Positions 42,932 through 55,041 of a stretch of 64,000 bases of DNA are shown here, piece after piece. Location of the stretch: NCBI GenBank assembly GCA_029216955.1, contig JANAVB010023996.1, forward strand, positions 12,392,461 to 12,456,460. The letters are read 5' to 3'. Position 1 is the first letter of the stretch. The number at the start of each line of letters is the position of its first letter. This DNA comes from Iris pallida. Taxonomy: Eukaryota > Streptophyta > Magnoliopsida > Asparagales > Iridaceae. Both the position numbers and the translations under genes were made by a program. The notes beneath the pieces are model-generated. The model was not told where the DNA came from. It saw only the letters and a program-made list of their open reading frames with translations, and did not search any database.

Positions 42932-45784
42932 TGTGAGACTCGTCTCACAGTATCGGTATTTATATACGGATACGTATTTTGTATTGCATTTTGTATCTTC
43001 TCGGTTTTTGGAACGCTTTAAAATTTTTCCCAAAATATAGATTTTCCTTGGCCGGCATACCGATGGTGTACCGGAGTATACCGACGGCATGTCGCCCGGA
43101 CAGATTTTTCCACATTTTAGATATTTTCGATTTCAGATATTTTCGTGAATAGTGTTTTCGATATTTTCATGAATAGTGTTTTGGATATTTTGATGAATAG
43201 TATTTAGATATTTTCGTGAATAGTGTAGATGCATTCTATTATCCAATGGACAATTGGTTTTCTTTCAATGGCTAGGATTGATCTAGAATTTTGACACGGA
43301 TCACGATCCAACGGCTAAGATTAATTCACCCCTTCTATATATATCCTATGAGTTTCTCTCTCCTCTCTCTTTTCTTTCCTTCACCATTTCCTCTTCACTC
43401 TCTTCCCTCTTCCTCAAGCTTAGGAAGTCTTGGCCTTGAGGCCTAGAGTGTGGTTTCGGAACCCCTCTTGGTGGTGGAGTGGAAGATTAGGCTTGGTTGC
43501 TAAAACCTAGGCAAGTACATCTTGCTCAAAAGTGATATGACCATACTTTATTTTTGTTTTTCTTAGAAATTAAAGTTTTATTATTCTATAATATGCTCCT
43601 CTAAATTGTTAACAAGTTTAATGTATAGCACTTTTGGTTTTGATCGATAATATGGCATAGATCTGAGTTTCTAGATATGATTTTTGAGTATTTTGAGGTT
43701 TTGATCTATCAAATGTTTTAATTTGTGAAAACTAATACTTCCATGTTGTAGGAAATTCAATTCTATTCAATTTTGACTTTTGAAAGTCCGAATTTCGATT
43801 TAAAATAAAGTTTTTATGGCCGAAACGAGTTTTACCAAAAATCTGGATTTTGTTGCTGTTTGGAAAAATGGCATACCGCCGGTATGCCGTAGTATACCGC
43901 CGGTATGCCGGTTTTTGGCACCAGAAACTTACTGTCTTTAGTCCGGTATACCGCCGGTATGCCGCAGTATACCGCCGGTATGCCGTTTTATGCTGTTTTA
44001 GGCTGTTTTTGTCCGTTTTTTGCCCGTTTTCGTCCGTTTTTGATATTTTCTCGATTGTAATGGACTCTTAACATGATTAGATGATCTTGGATAGTTAAAA
44101 ATGATTGTACACTCTATATATATGGTACATGCTTATGTTCACGTATTGTTCTATGTCCAGATTATAGATAGTGGCCTGTTATGGTGCACTCCAGATTACT
44201 GTATATGCCTAGCTCGATTTAGTGGCTCGTAGTAGCGCACTCATGACTTGATTTTCTTATTGATTTCTAGACCCGAGATATGAGTACATGTTTTTTCTTG
44301 ACACCGTGGATATAGCTTGTTGAATGTTTAATCTATTGCATCTTGGCAATGGACAATCGAGTGTGAGTATTGTCTATTGTATCGCGCGTAATGTGTATTG
44401 AGAACATTTGCCAGAGATATCTCGCAAATGACTTGTACCCATGGCTCGTCATTATAGGACGATTCTTGAGTGTCCACGACTTGAGAATTAAAAATGAATG
44501 TTATAGGTAATTGACTAGTAAACTCATATAGATCATTGGGAGGGGAGGACACTTCATGCTACCGCGTACTCGGATCGCTATGGGCCCCCACAGTGGCAGG
44601 GATAACCCCGATTGGCGTGGGCCCCTGTCCACTATTGATTGAGTAGATGTTTATCTACTATTGATATGTTATTGAGTAGATGTTGTTTATCTACTATTGA
44701 TATGTTTCATTTTTGGAGTAGATGTTTATCTACTATTGATTGAGATTGTTTGGTTGATTTTATTTCTTTTCTTCTACCGTCGTCGCCCCCTTGGCCATCC
44801 GAGTTACTGCAGCGTAGGTGGTAGTGAAGTTCCTCAACTTGCATACTAGTAATTAGGATTGTGATAACCCTAGCTAGTTAATGATAGAAAGCCGTAGGCA
44901 ATGATTGGCCGTGCACTTTTGATTGTGTGTTACCTTATATTCTCTTGTGTCGTCGAGTGGCCAGAGACTAAGTTCTGCTCGGGAAAATATCTGCAACCCC
45001 GGTCCTTGTTTGGTTTAAGGGTTGTGGCTCCGACTTCGAGTAGTTCCTAAGTCCCTTGTTGCTCATTAGCTTATTGTTCTCTATTGCTATACGGTTCAGT
45101 ATTTCCATTCAGTCATTTATATTCTCGAGATACGTGCATTGGTACCGCACTAGTCTCGAACCATCTTTATTTATTTCTGTCACTATGTTGTGGTGTTGTT
45201 GTTGGGTTTTGTCGTTCACCTCGAGCTTCCTTGTGGTACTTGCTATTTGGGGTCTGACCCCACTGGTTTTGCATGGCCAGGTTCCATAGTTGATCACGAG
45301 GATCTACCGTCTTCTCTTCCGGATGGTTCGTACTCAGAGGACCGATATGGATAGCGAGTGGGTTACCTTTATTTTCTACTTTGTCTTGTACTTTCATTTT
45401 GTGGTGTATTAGCCAAGGACATATGTTAGTCCTTATTTCTGGGTTTATTTCCTCCGTCTTAGTACGGCGTTGATGTATATTCTGGACAGCTGCTAGTTGT
45501 ACATTTACGTACCTTTTGTATAGTCAGTTGATATATCTTATATATTGTCAGCTCTCATAATTATGTATGTACTTGTGTTTGGGACGCCTTACCCATCTCA
45601 TATATGATTTACTCTTTATTGCTTCTTATGTTGATTGGATTGAGATAGGAATTGTTCGACCTTAGGAGTCGTCAGTGGCATGCTAGAGTCCACCCACTTG
45701 TCTTCTAGACAGCTTTGACCGTATCTTGGGGTACTGGCGTACTCTGATATACGTAGCTGGCTTTGTCTCGCCCCCGATCTGACA
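42932..45784 (+). repeat. 5' LTR of the non-autonomous element
   Basis: 2853 bp. Starts with the hairpin TGTGAGACTCGTCTCACA. About four 25-bp units with GATATTTTCGTGAATAGT lie at 43120-43225. TATATATA at 43336-43343, donor-like CTAGGCAAGTACATCTTG at 43505, four imperfect palindromes of type GGCATACCGCCGGTATGCC at 43870-43984, and three hairpins GTAGATGTT(GTT)TATCTAC at 44640-44735. Ends GATCTGACA, lacking 24 bp present in the partner. No ORF of note. Confidence 0.95.
43870..43984. repeat. Array of four imperfect palindromes
   Basis: GGCATACCGCCGGTATGCC and variants starting AGTATACC or CGGTATACC occur as two pairs (43870-43910 and 43942-43984). The same array is at 47820-47936 in the other LTR. 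A related pair, GGCATACCGATGGTGTACC, occurs near 43053. Confidence 0.9.
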
Positions 45785-46881
45785 GGGTTTTTTGGTGGCC
45801 CATGCAGGTCTGTCTTCAGACTTGTGGGGGATTCATCTAGTTAGAATCTCAATCCTATATTTGTCTTCATTTGATCTCCCTTGCTTATCGCATTCTCGTT
45901 TTCCTTGAACTGTAAACATGATTGACATATCCTTGTTCTATTCCTGTCCATTATTGATATCACGTGTCCTTATCATTCAGGGACACCCAACCTTTTTATC
46001 TATTTCTTTCGAGGATTTTATTGCTCCGTCTTCTTTCATGGTTCAGGCAGTATGTCGGCATCAGATTCCGCATCCATAGAGTCAGGTACCAGTACCATCT
46101 CAACACCTGTTTGGCAGCTCAGTTCACTACATGCCAGTCACTTCAATCAGCAAAGTCAGCCCGAATCCCGTGTTCAGCATCCCCTTCCGACGTGGTCTCA
46201 GCAGTTTCAATGTTAGCATTCGACGCAGTTTGCCCAGGTCCAGTAAGTCAGGTAAAATTCAGCAGCAGGTAAGAGCAGCAGTCCCGATGCATAGGCAGAG
46301 AGAGTTTGTTATCATAGAACAGATGTTGGCTGAGGGTAGTCAGATTGTTGGTAAGCTTCTGAGGTGTTCCTTCAGTCATTCTCATTCTTGGGTTCCGTTG
46401 ACGGCCTTGTATTCCATTCATACCCGGAATGCGATGGTCGACTTGACATATTCGGCGAGTGAACACGAGTTTCTCGTACCACTCATCTGCCTTCGTATCT
46501 CGTGATACGCGATATCTATCATGTATCCCGACTACGTAGGTGCGTCCTGGATTAGAGTCATGTCTTCGACGGAGTCGTTGGTACCGACTTACTTCGAAAC
46601 TTGACCCTTGTCCACTTTGTGAGTCAGCGTAGGCAAGCGAGGACGAATCCCTACTCAACTGACTCAGGGGTATATTATTTCATATGCCTCCTTTTCTTGT
46701 ATTATATATGTATATATTTATTTTTCCGCATTTATTTAAATTCTGTATCTCAAATATCACTTGTACACGGGATGTTTTCTTTTAATGTGTTATTATTTTA
46801 CATTATTTGAGCATGTGTATTTTTTTGCTCGATTGGATTTAGGAAATTCTGAGGACGGAATTTTTCTAAGTTGTGGAGAGT
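45785..46881 (+). other. Internal region of the non-autonomous element
   Basis: Candidate PBS TGGTGGCCCATGCAGGTC at 45793-45810. Frames at 45964-46272 and 46131-46505 show no recognisable domain. A Ser-rich reading from 46049 (MSASDSASIESGTSTIST) could be a gag start but soon stops. The 3' end has GAGGACGGAATTTTTCTAAG, then GTGGAGAGT as purine tract before 46882. Confidence 0.6.
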
Positions 46882-49758
46882 TGTGAGACTCGTCTCACAG
46901 TATCGGTATTTATATACGGATACGTATTTTGTATTGCATTTCGTATTTTCTCGATTTTTGGAACGCTTTAAAATTTTTCCCAAAATATAGATTTTCCTTG
47001 GCCGGCATACCGATGGTGTAACGGAGTATACCGACGGCATGTCGCCCGGACAGATTTTTCCACATTTTAGATATTTTCGATTTCAGATATTTTCGTGAAT
47101 AGTGTTTTCGATATTTTCATGAATAGTATTTTGGATATTTTGATGAATAGTATTTAGATATTTTTGTGAATAGTGTAGATGCATTCTATTACCCAATGGA
47201 CAATTGGTTTTCTTTCAATGGCTAGGATTGATCTAGAATTTTGACACGGATCACGATCCAACGGCTAAGATTAATTCACCCCTTCTATATATATCCTATG
47301 AGTTTCTCTCTCCTCTCTCTTTTCTTTCCTTCACCATTTCCTCTTCACTCTCTTCCCTCTTCCTCAAGCTTAGGAAGGCTTGGCCTTGAGGCCTAGAGTG
47401 TGGTTTCGGAACCCCTCTTGGTGGTGGAGTGGAAGATTAGGCTTGGTTGCTAAAACCTAGGCAAGTATATCTTGCTCAAAAGTGATATGACCATACTTTA
47501 TTTTTGTTTTTCATAGAAATTAAAGTTTTATTGTTCTATAATATGCTCCTCTAAATTGTTAACAAGTTTAATGTATAGCACTTTTGGTTTTGATCGATAA
47601 TATGGCATAGATCTGAGTTTCTAGATATAATTTTTGAGTATTTTGAGGTTTTGATCTATCAAATGTTTTAATTTGTGAAAACTAATACTTCCATGTTGTA
47701 GGAAATTCAATTCTATTCAATTTTGACTTTTGAAAGTCCGAATTTCGATTTAAAATGAAGTTTTTATGGCCGAATCGAGTTTTACCAAAAATCTGGATTT
47801 TGTTGCTGTTTGGAAAAACGGCATACCGCCGGTATGCCATAGTATACCGCCGGTATGCTGGTTTTTGACACCAGAAACTTACTGTCTTTAGTCCGGTATA
47901 CCGCCGGTATGCCGCAGTATACCGCCGGTATGCCGTTTTATGCTGTTTTAGGCTGTTTTTGTCCGTTTTTTGCCCGTTTTCGTCCGTTTTTGATATTTTC
48001 TCGATTGTAATGGACTCTTAACATGATTAGATGACCTTGGATAGTTAAAGAATGATTGTATACTCTATATATATGGTACATGCTTATGTTCACGTATTGT
48101 TCTATGTCAAGATTATAGATAGTGGCCTGTTATGGTGCACTCCAGATTACTGTATATGCCTAGCTCGATTTAGTGGCTCGTAGTAGCGCACTCATGACTT
48201 GATTTTCTTATTGATTTCTAGACCTGAGATATGAGTACATGTTCTTTCTTGACACCGTGGATATAGCTTGTTGAATGTTTAATCTATTGCATCTTGGCAA
48301 TGGACAATCGAGTGTGAGTATTGTCTATTGTATCGCGCGTAATGTGTATTGAGAACATTTGCCAGAGATATCTCGCAAATGACTTGTACCCATGGCTCGT
48401 CATTATAGGACGATTCTTGAGTGTCCACGACTTGAGAATTAAAAACGAATGTTATAGGTAATTGACTAGTAAACTCATATAGATCATTGGGAGGGGAGGA
48501 CACTTCATGCTACCGCGTACTCGGATCGCTATGGGCCCCCACAGTGGCAGGGATAACCCCGATTGGCGTGGGCCCCTGTCCACTATTGATTGAGTAGATG
48601 TTTATCTACTATTGATATGTTATTGAGTAGATGTTGTTTATCTACTATTGATATGTTTCATTTTTGGAGTAGATGTTTATCTACTATTGATTGAGATTGT
48701 TTGGTTGATTTTATTTCTTTTCTTCTACCGTCGTCGCCCCCTTGGCCATCCGAGTTACTGCAGCGTAGGTGGTAGTGAAGTTCCTCAACTTGCATACTAG
48801 TAATTAGGATTGTGATAACCCTAGCTAGTTAATGATAGAAAGCCGTAGGCAATGATTGGCCGTGCACTTTTGATTGTGTGTTACCTTATATTCTCTTGTG
48901 TCGTCGAGTGGCCAGAGACTAAGTTCTGCTCGGGAAAATATCTGTAACCCCGGTTCTTATTTGGTTTAAGGGTTGTGGCTCCGACTTCGAGTAGTTCCTA
49001 AGTCCCTTGTTGCTCATTGGCTTATTGTTCTCTATTGCTATACGGTTCAGTATTTCCATTCAGTCATTTATATTCTCGAGATACGTGCATTGGTACCGCA
49101 CTAGTCTCGAACCATCTTTATTTATTTCTGTCACTATGTTGTGGTGTTGTTGTTGGGTTTTGTCGTTCACCTCGAGCTTCCTTGTGGTACTTGCTATTTG
49201 GGGTCTGACCCCACTAGTTTTGTATGGCCAGGTTCCATAGTTGATCACGAGGATCTACCGTCTTCTCTTCCGGATGGTTCGCACTCAGAGGACCGATATG
49301 GATAGCGAGTGGGTTACCTTTATTTCCCACTTTGTCTTGTACTTTTATTTTGTGGTGTATTAGCCAAAGACATATGTTAGTCCTTGTTTCTGGGTTTATT
49401 CCCTCCGTCTTAGTACGGCGTTGATGTATATTCTGGACAGCTGCTAGTTGTACATTTACGTACCTTTTGTATAGTCAGTTGATATATCTTATATATTGTC
49501 AGCTCTCATGATTATGTATGTACTTGTGTTTGGGACGCCTTACCCATCTCATATATGATTTACTCTTTATTGCTTCTTATGTTGATTGGATTGAGATAGG
49601 AATTGTTCGACCTTAGGAGTCGTCAGTGGCATGCTAGAGTCCACCCACTTGTCTTCTAGACAGCTTTGACCGTATCTTAGGGTACTGGCGTACTCTGATA
49701 TACGTAGCTGGCTTTGTCTCGCCCCCGATCTCCAGTATTTTGGTTCTGGGGCGTGACA
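46882..49758 (+). repeat. 3' LTR of the non-autonomous element
   Basis: 2877 bp, same features as the 5' LTR (TATA 47286-47293, palindromes 47820-47936). Its end reads GATCTCCAGTATTTTGG...GCGTGACA, including the 24 bp missing from the 5' LTR. The longest frames are short and not conserved. Confidence 0.95.
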
Positions 49759-51449
49759 ACCACAACCGAAACAAATTCTCTGGAAAGCTTGCCTAAGAAA
49801 TTCTCTTTCAAGCCATCACATCCAGAAAATTTGGTAATCGGCGAGGTTTCACGTGGAGTAACTACTAGATCATCATTAAGAGACTCTATTGCTAGCACTG
49901 CCTTTATTTCACAAATTGAGCCTAAAAACATTTTAGAAGCTTTCAATGATGAATTTTGGATTTCTGCTATGCAAGAGGAACTCAACCAATTCGAAAGGAG
50001 CCAAGTATGGGAACTCGTTCCTAAACCGGCTAATCACTCAATTATTGGTACTAAATGGGTTTTTAGAAACAAAGTGAATGAAGATGGTTCAGTCACACGC
50101 AACAAAGCTCGTCTAGTAGCCCAAGGATACAACCAAGAGGAAGGTATCGACTACGATGAGACGTATGCTCCTGTTGCTAGATTAGAATCCATTCGGATGC
50201 TTTGTGCATTTGCAAATTTTCAAATTTTCAAATTATTTCAAATGGATGTTAAAAGTGCTTTCTTGAATGGTTTTATTAAGGAGGAAGTTTATGTAAAACA
50301 GCCCCATGGATTTAAAAATCACAAATTTCCCAACCACGTGTTCAAGCTAAAAAAAGTGCTGTATGGCCTCAAACAAGCTCCTAGAGCTTGGTATGAACGG
50401 CTAAGCAATTTCTTGCTTGAGAAAGGTTTTTCAAAAGGGAAAATTGACACTACACTTTTCATAAAATCTTTCAAAGACACTATTCTTGTAGTACAAATAT
50501 ATGTAGATGATATTATTTTTGGTTCTACTGATGAAACTCTTTGCCAAGATTTTGCCAAGTGTATGCAGACCGAGTTTGAGATAAGCATGATGGGGGAGCT
50601 CAACTACTTTCTTGGGATGCAAGTCAAACAAATGTCAAATGGAACCTTCATCTGTCAATCAAAGTATACAAACGACATGCTGAAGAAATTCGACCTTGAC
50701 AACGTCAAACCAATCAGCACTCCTATGGCTACTTCAACCAAACTTGAACCAGATGATAGTGGCAAACCCGTAGATCAACGTAAGTATCGAGGTATGATAG
50801 GCACTCTACTCTATCTTATTGCAAGTCGCCCTGATATTATGTTTAGCGTTTGCTTGTGTGCTAGATATCAAGCAAATCCTAAGGAATCTCACATGACCGC
50901 AGTTAAGCGTATCTTTTGATAGCTAAAGGGTACAGTTACAGTGGGCCTATGGTATCCCAAGTCAACATCATTTGATCTCATTGGTTACTCTGATGCTGAC
51001 TTCGCCGGATGCAAGGTCGACCGTAAAAGTACGAGCGGTACGTGTCATTTATTAGGAAAAGTTTTAGTCTCTTGGTTTAGCAAGAAACAGAATTATGTCG
51101 CACTATCCACAATAGAAGCTGAATACATCGCAGTTGGGCGTTATTGTGCACAAATTCTGTGGATGAAGCAAACCCTTGAAGACTATAATTTATCTTTCAT
51201 GCATATTCCAATCTTTTGTGACAACACTAGTGCTGTAAATTTGACTAAGAACCCCATTTGTCACTCACGCACGAAGCACATTAAAATTTGTTACCACTTT
51301 TTGATCATCAGCAAAATGGCACGATTAACTTAGAATTTATTGACACTGATCATCAGTTAGCAGACTTCTTCACGAAACCATTATCCGAAGAGCGCTTCAA
51401 TTTTCTTTGTCGTGAACTTGGAATCTTAGATGAAGCTGTTGTAAATTAA
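49759..51449 (+). pseudogene. pol: SIRE-type reverse transcriptase and RNase H, with stops and a frameshift
   Basis: Open from the insertion site to 50919, then TGA TAG at 50917-50922 in the same frame, open again to about 51300, then a frameshift and the pol end at TAA 51447. RT motifs: [70 protein letters not shown] and catalytic YVDD (about 50501). RNase H: YSDADFAGC, STIEAEYIAV and the tail QLADFFTKPLSEERFNFLCR in another frame. It would copy RNA to DNA in the particle; this copy is inactive. Confidence 0.9.
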
Positions 51450-52223
51450 GATAAACCTGCGTAAATATCGAGTATATCTTGATTCTATTATGATGAATTT
51501 GCTATGGGTACAAGCCGAAAGGGTTCTTCTGACAACAAGGCGTAAAAGCCTAAGCGACACGGTGCACTAGTCCTCAGGACTACCGCTAGCTGGGATTTGG
51601 CCCCTGCAGCTAACCCATGGCAGCTTCAAAATATTGAATTATGATATAATTCTTTGTTTATTATATGGTTTATTTTTCACATACTGAAATACTATTATTT
51701 CAATTTCATATTGCTGCTTCAAAATTAATTTTTGTTATTCTTTTGTTTACTAATTGGGTCTTTCCTACCTTTATACTCATATCTTATATTGGTTTGTCTA
51801 TTACTTAACCAATATTTTTCCTGTTTCTGCCTAATTCCCATTCTGTGACCAGGATCCGGAATTCGGGCCGAACTCTGCTCCTAGCAGAGTTCGGGCCGAA
51901 TTCGGCCTCAATGTTCCAGAATCGGGAACAGCCCCAGCCGTTGATCAAAATGTTGATCCAATGGTCATTAATTGACCCGACCAAGAGAAACCCTTCCCCT
52001 ATATTCGGTTTCTCTTTCCTCTCCTTCCTTCTTACCACCTTTCCACCTTTTCAAACACAATTCTCTCAAAACCCTAACCCTACTTTCTCCTCTTTTTGAC
52101 TCCATTCTTCCCCAAACTCAAGTAGAAGGCTTATTTTTCAATTCTCTTCCATAGTTCATCACTAGTTTGAGGTATAATTCCTTACTTTTCTATATCTCAA
52201 TTTCTTTTATTATCTATTGTGTT
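51450..52223 (+). promoter_or_regulatory. Spacer before the post-pol ORF with LTR-like palindromes
   Basis: No gene. At 51857-51906 two inverted motifs with GTTCGGGCCGAA cores occur, the core shared with the palindromes upstream of the LTR TATA box. A possible TATA (CCCTATATTCGG) at 52000 is followed by pyrimidine-rich sequence. This resembles a second promoter for the ORF at 52224; inference only. Confidence 0.35.
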
Positions 52224-53497
52224 ATGGCTCCTCGTCTGTTTAACCGCGGAAAGAGACTTCGTACAGAGGGAGCATCCTCGTCGAATGCTCCTCCACGCGT
52301 TGAGCCGCCCGTTGTACCGGCCATTGAACAACAAATCCATCCGTTGTTCAATCCTCCGCGTCCCAATGATCCAAACACTTATGACGACCGAATTTTTGTG
52401 TCACTAGACGTCTCAAATGATTGGTTTAGTGATTTTCGGACACGTCTAGTATTTGTGGGACACCCTATCAACTTTACCATATTCTCACAATATGATGCAC
52501 TATTTCATGACCTTTGTCTTGATGAACTCGTTACCTCTAATTCAGTCATCTATCATAGTGCCATTCAAATGTTTTACTACAACTTGACCCATGATGACAC
52601 TCATATTTATTCACGAGTTGCGGAAATTGATATCTCCTTTGATGATTTTGAATTTGCCGAATATCTTGAACTTAAGAGCCTAATTCTTGGGAAAAGCTTG
52701 TAGAAGCTAGATCCTTTATCTTTCCCGAAGGGATTTTACTAGAAAGCTTCAAGGATGACCTATGTAGCCCTAACACACGTCCTCGTAAGCTTTTGGCAAA
52801 ATTCCTCAATCCTTATTTCTATGAGCTTCATCGGATCATTTTTAACACCATTCTACCCAAAGCGGGTTCTTCCGATGAAGTCACTTATTTTAAGATTCCA
52901 GCATTGTACCATCTCTACTTCCATGTTCCTTTTAACCTTCCACGCACAATGATAGATTGGATAATCAACTGTAGGAAGAAACCAAGATATTTGGTTTATG
53001 CATTATACCTTCCTATGATCTTTTGTGCGTTCCATGTACCCCTTGATGAGTGTCCATTCTTACCTGCCCCTGCCTTTCTCTCTAAGGCAAGAAGGCTTCA
53101 GGCGGCCATTGGCTTACCAGTAGTGTCTGAGCATTCTGATGATGAACCAGATGCCCCTCCTCTCGGACAGGATCCTCCTCCTCCTCCTGCCACTCTTGAG
53201 TTTCTTCAGGCCATGCTTCGATATCGCTTCACTTTAGAGGACGATCGATGGACTCAGCTGGATTATCGGACTACCTTACAGATGAGTGGTATCAGCAACT
53301 CGCTACATGATATTCGGTATTCCATGTCTCGTCATCCTTCCATGCCCATTCCTATGGAGCGAGACCCAGGTCGTGAGGGATTCCGTATCGATGACCCTTG
53401 GGTTCGTCACTACATGGATCCGGATGCGGCTTTTGTGGACCCACGTCGCTCCTTTACTGATGCTTCGGACGACGCCGGGCCCTCTCATGCTCGATGA
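52224..53497 (+). pseudogene. SIRE-type extra ORF after pol (plant transposon protein-like), one frameshift
   Basis: Starts MAPRLFNRGKRLRTEGASSS at 52224. The frame shifts by one near 52680 and continues to TGA 53495 (about 420 residues in all). The segment around LVTSNSVIYHSAIQMFYYNL and SRVAEIDISFDDFEFAEYL resembles the plant transposon protein domain found in extra ORFs of Sirevirus and Athila elements. An acidic, Pro-rich linker (53120-53190) and a Trp/Arg-rich C-terminus follow. I see no signal peptide or clear membrane span, so the label envelope-like used for such ORFs is not supported here. Function unknown. Confidence 0.6.
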
Positions 53498-53939
53498 TGG
53501 ATATACACTACTTGTGATGCTGCTACTGAGGGTCTTAGATTATGTTTATGCATTTTGCTTTTATGTACTTGATTTGTAGTAGACTTCTTATGAGTTGTGC
53601 TTTTGAGACTTTGGCAGTACTATTATCAGTTTCTATGTTATTATGACTCTTGGTTATTATCTTAGTTTATATGCAGTTTTTTTCTCTTTTTGGTGTGTTT
53701 GCCAGTTATTATCTATATATCTCATATTGCTAAATGCCAAAAGGGGAAGATATGTGTATATTCTGTTCTGTTTGGTTTATTCTGTTCTGTTTGGTTTATA
53801 TGTGCTTTTGGAAGAATATTATTAACAGGCCAACAAGATTTACAGCATTGTTTATGGGAGAGCTATGTCGTTATATGTTTCCAGGTATGGATATTGAATA
53901 TATAATTATTATTTTGTCAATTATCAATATGGGGGAGAT
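53498..53939 (+). other. 3' untranslated region and polypurine tract of the SIRE-type element
   Basis: T-rich sequence without a supported gene; ends ATATGGGGGAGAT (purine tract 53931-53938) directly before the 3' LTR. Confidence 0.7.
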
Positions 53940-54879
53940 TGTTGACACAAAGTCACAGTCAACCAAATATTGATAACTTTGACTAAATAATACTTGTGAT
54001 AATTCAATACGACACACGACGACTACTTCCAGCTCAAGCCCGACGACAGCTCAGTTTTGCAGATGCGAGTTATTTTTCGAGTCTGTACTTTTATATTTAT
54101 TGAGTCTAGAATGATTGTAAGCTGATTTATGTTAGGCTCTTGAGACTCAACCCATAACCTATCTAAATCCATAAAGCTCCACATCCAAAATCAGTCCACT
54201 GGACCCTTGGACCCATTCTGTGATCTGGAGACAGAGTTCGGGCCGAACTCTGCCTCCACACAGAGTTCGGGCCGAACTCTGTCCCCTAAAAATCAGCACC
54301 CTAATTTTTAGGGCTTGCTGGTTGCTAGTTGTCCAACGGCCAAATATTTGAAAATTTCTACCAGAATTCTGGCCGAATTCTGCCTGATAAAACCCTATAA
54401 ATAGGCCAAGAATTCTCTCATTTTCATTCATCCAATCTTCTCTTCTCTTCTCTCTTAAGCAATATAAGCCATACCCTTCTTCATCTACTAGCCACAAGTT
54501 TCCTAAGTCTCGAGTGCTTAGCATCTCTCAGTTAGGAGTCTTGTGCAAGAGTTCAAGAAGTAGCTTGGAAAATTCCAAGCAACGCCACTGCGATCCATTG
54601 TAAGAAGTTGGCGTGCTCTTCTAAAGAAAAGGCACGGGGTGTAACTACTATTTCACAAATAGTGGATTTAATCCTGAGCTAGAGTTCTCAGGCCTGGACT
54701 AGTCCTCCACGAGGGAAACCAGGTTAAAATCGGCTGTATTTGCGTATGCTCTCTTGCTCCTTATTTATTTTCCGTATTTACTCTGATTAATTTTAGATTG
54801 TGAAAGAGTTGATTTTTTAATAGGCTTTTATTGCTATAACTCTATTCACCCCCCCTCTAGAGTTGCCATCTGTTCTTCA
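53940..54879 (+). repeat. 3' LTR of the SIRE-type element
   Basis: 940 bp, about 2% different from the 5' LTR by eye. TATA at 54396-54403; same GTTCGGGCCGAAC palindromes at 54232-54285. Confidence 0.9.
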
Positions 54880-54938
54880 GACTTCACTGTTCCCGCAAGG
54901 GAATAGAAAAGTTTTCCCTTTTTGTCTTCTTCTTTTCT

Positions 54939-55041
<103 letters not shown>

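Larger units (their letters stand above)
42932..49758 (+). mobile_element. Non-autonomous long-LTR (Tekay-like, LARD-type) retrotransposon
   Basis: LTRs 42932-45784 and 46882-49758 differ by about 1.5-2% by eye plus one 24-bp gap. Flanks are ACCAC at 42927-42931 and ACCAC at 49759-49763, a perfect target duplication. It is inserted in the SIRE pol region. The internal region is only 1.1 kb, with the post-LTR segment TGGTGGCCCATGCAGGTC and a 3' end GGACGGAATTTTTCTAAG like chromoviruses. No gag-pol, so it must depend on proteins from another element. Confidence 0.95.
38548..54879 (+). mobile_element. SIRE-type Ty1/copia retrotransposon, interrupted and broken
   Basis: LTRs 38548-39488 and 53940-54879 (941 and 940 bp), both starting TGTTGACACAAAGTC and ending CTGTTCTTCA. 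PBS TGGTATCAGAGC, gag with coiled coil and zinc knuckles, protease-integrase-RT-RNaseH in copia order, an extra ORF after pol, and purine tract GGGGGAGA. These fit the Sirevirus group. Flanks are GGGGG and GACTT, so there is no target duplication. The 42932-49758 element is inserted between integrase and RT. Confidence 0.9.

Noticed and set aside
44328..44552. 74-residue minus-strand frame found in both LTRs (also 48279-48503)
   Set aside because: The two copies are LTR duplicates of recent origin, so identity shows recent copying and not selection; no promoter or domain.
45056..45297. 77-residue plus-strand frame present in both LTRs (also 49007-49240)
   Set aside because: Same reason: recent LTR duplication; hydrophobic composition is explained by T-rich DNA.
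46131..46505. 124-residue frame in the non-autonomous element as gag
   Set aside because: No gag motif or zinc knuckle; start position arbitrary.
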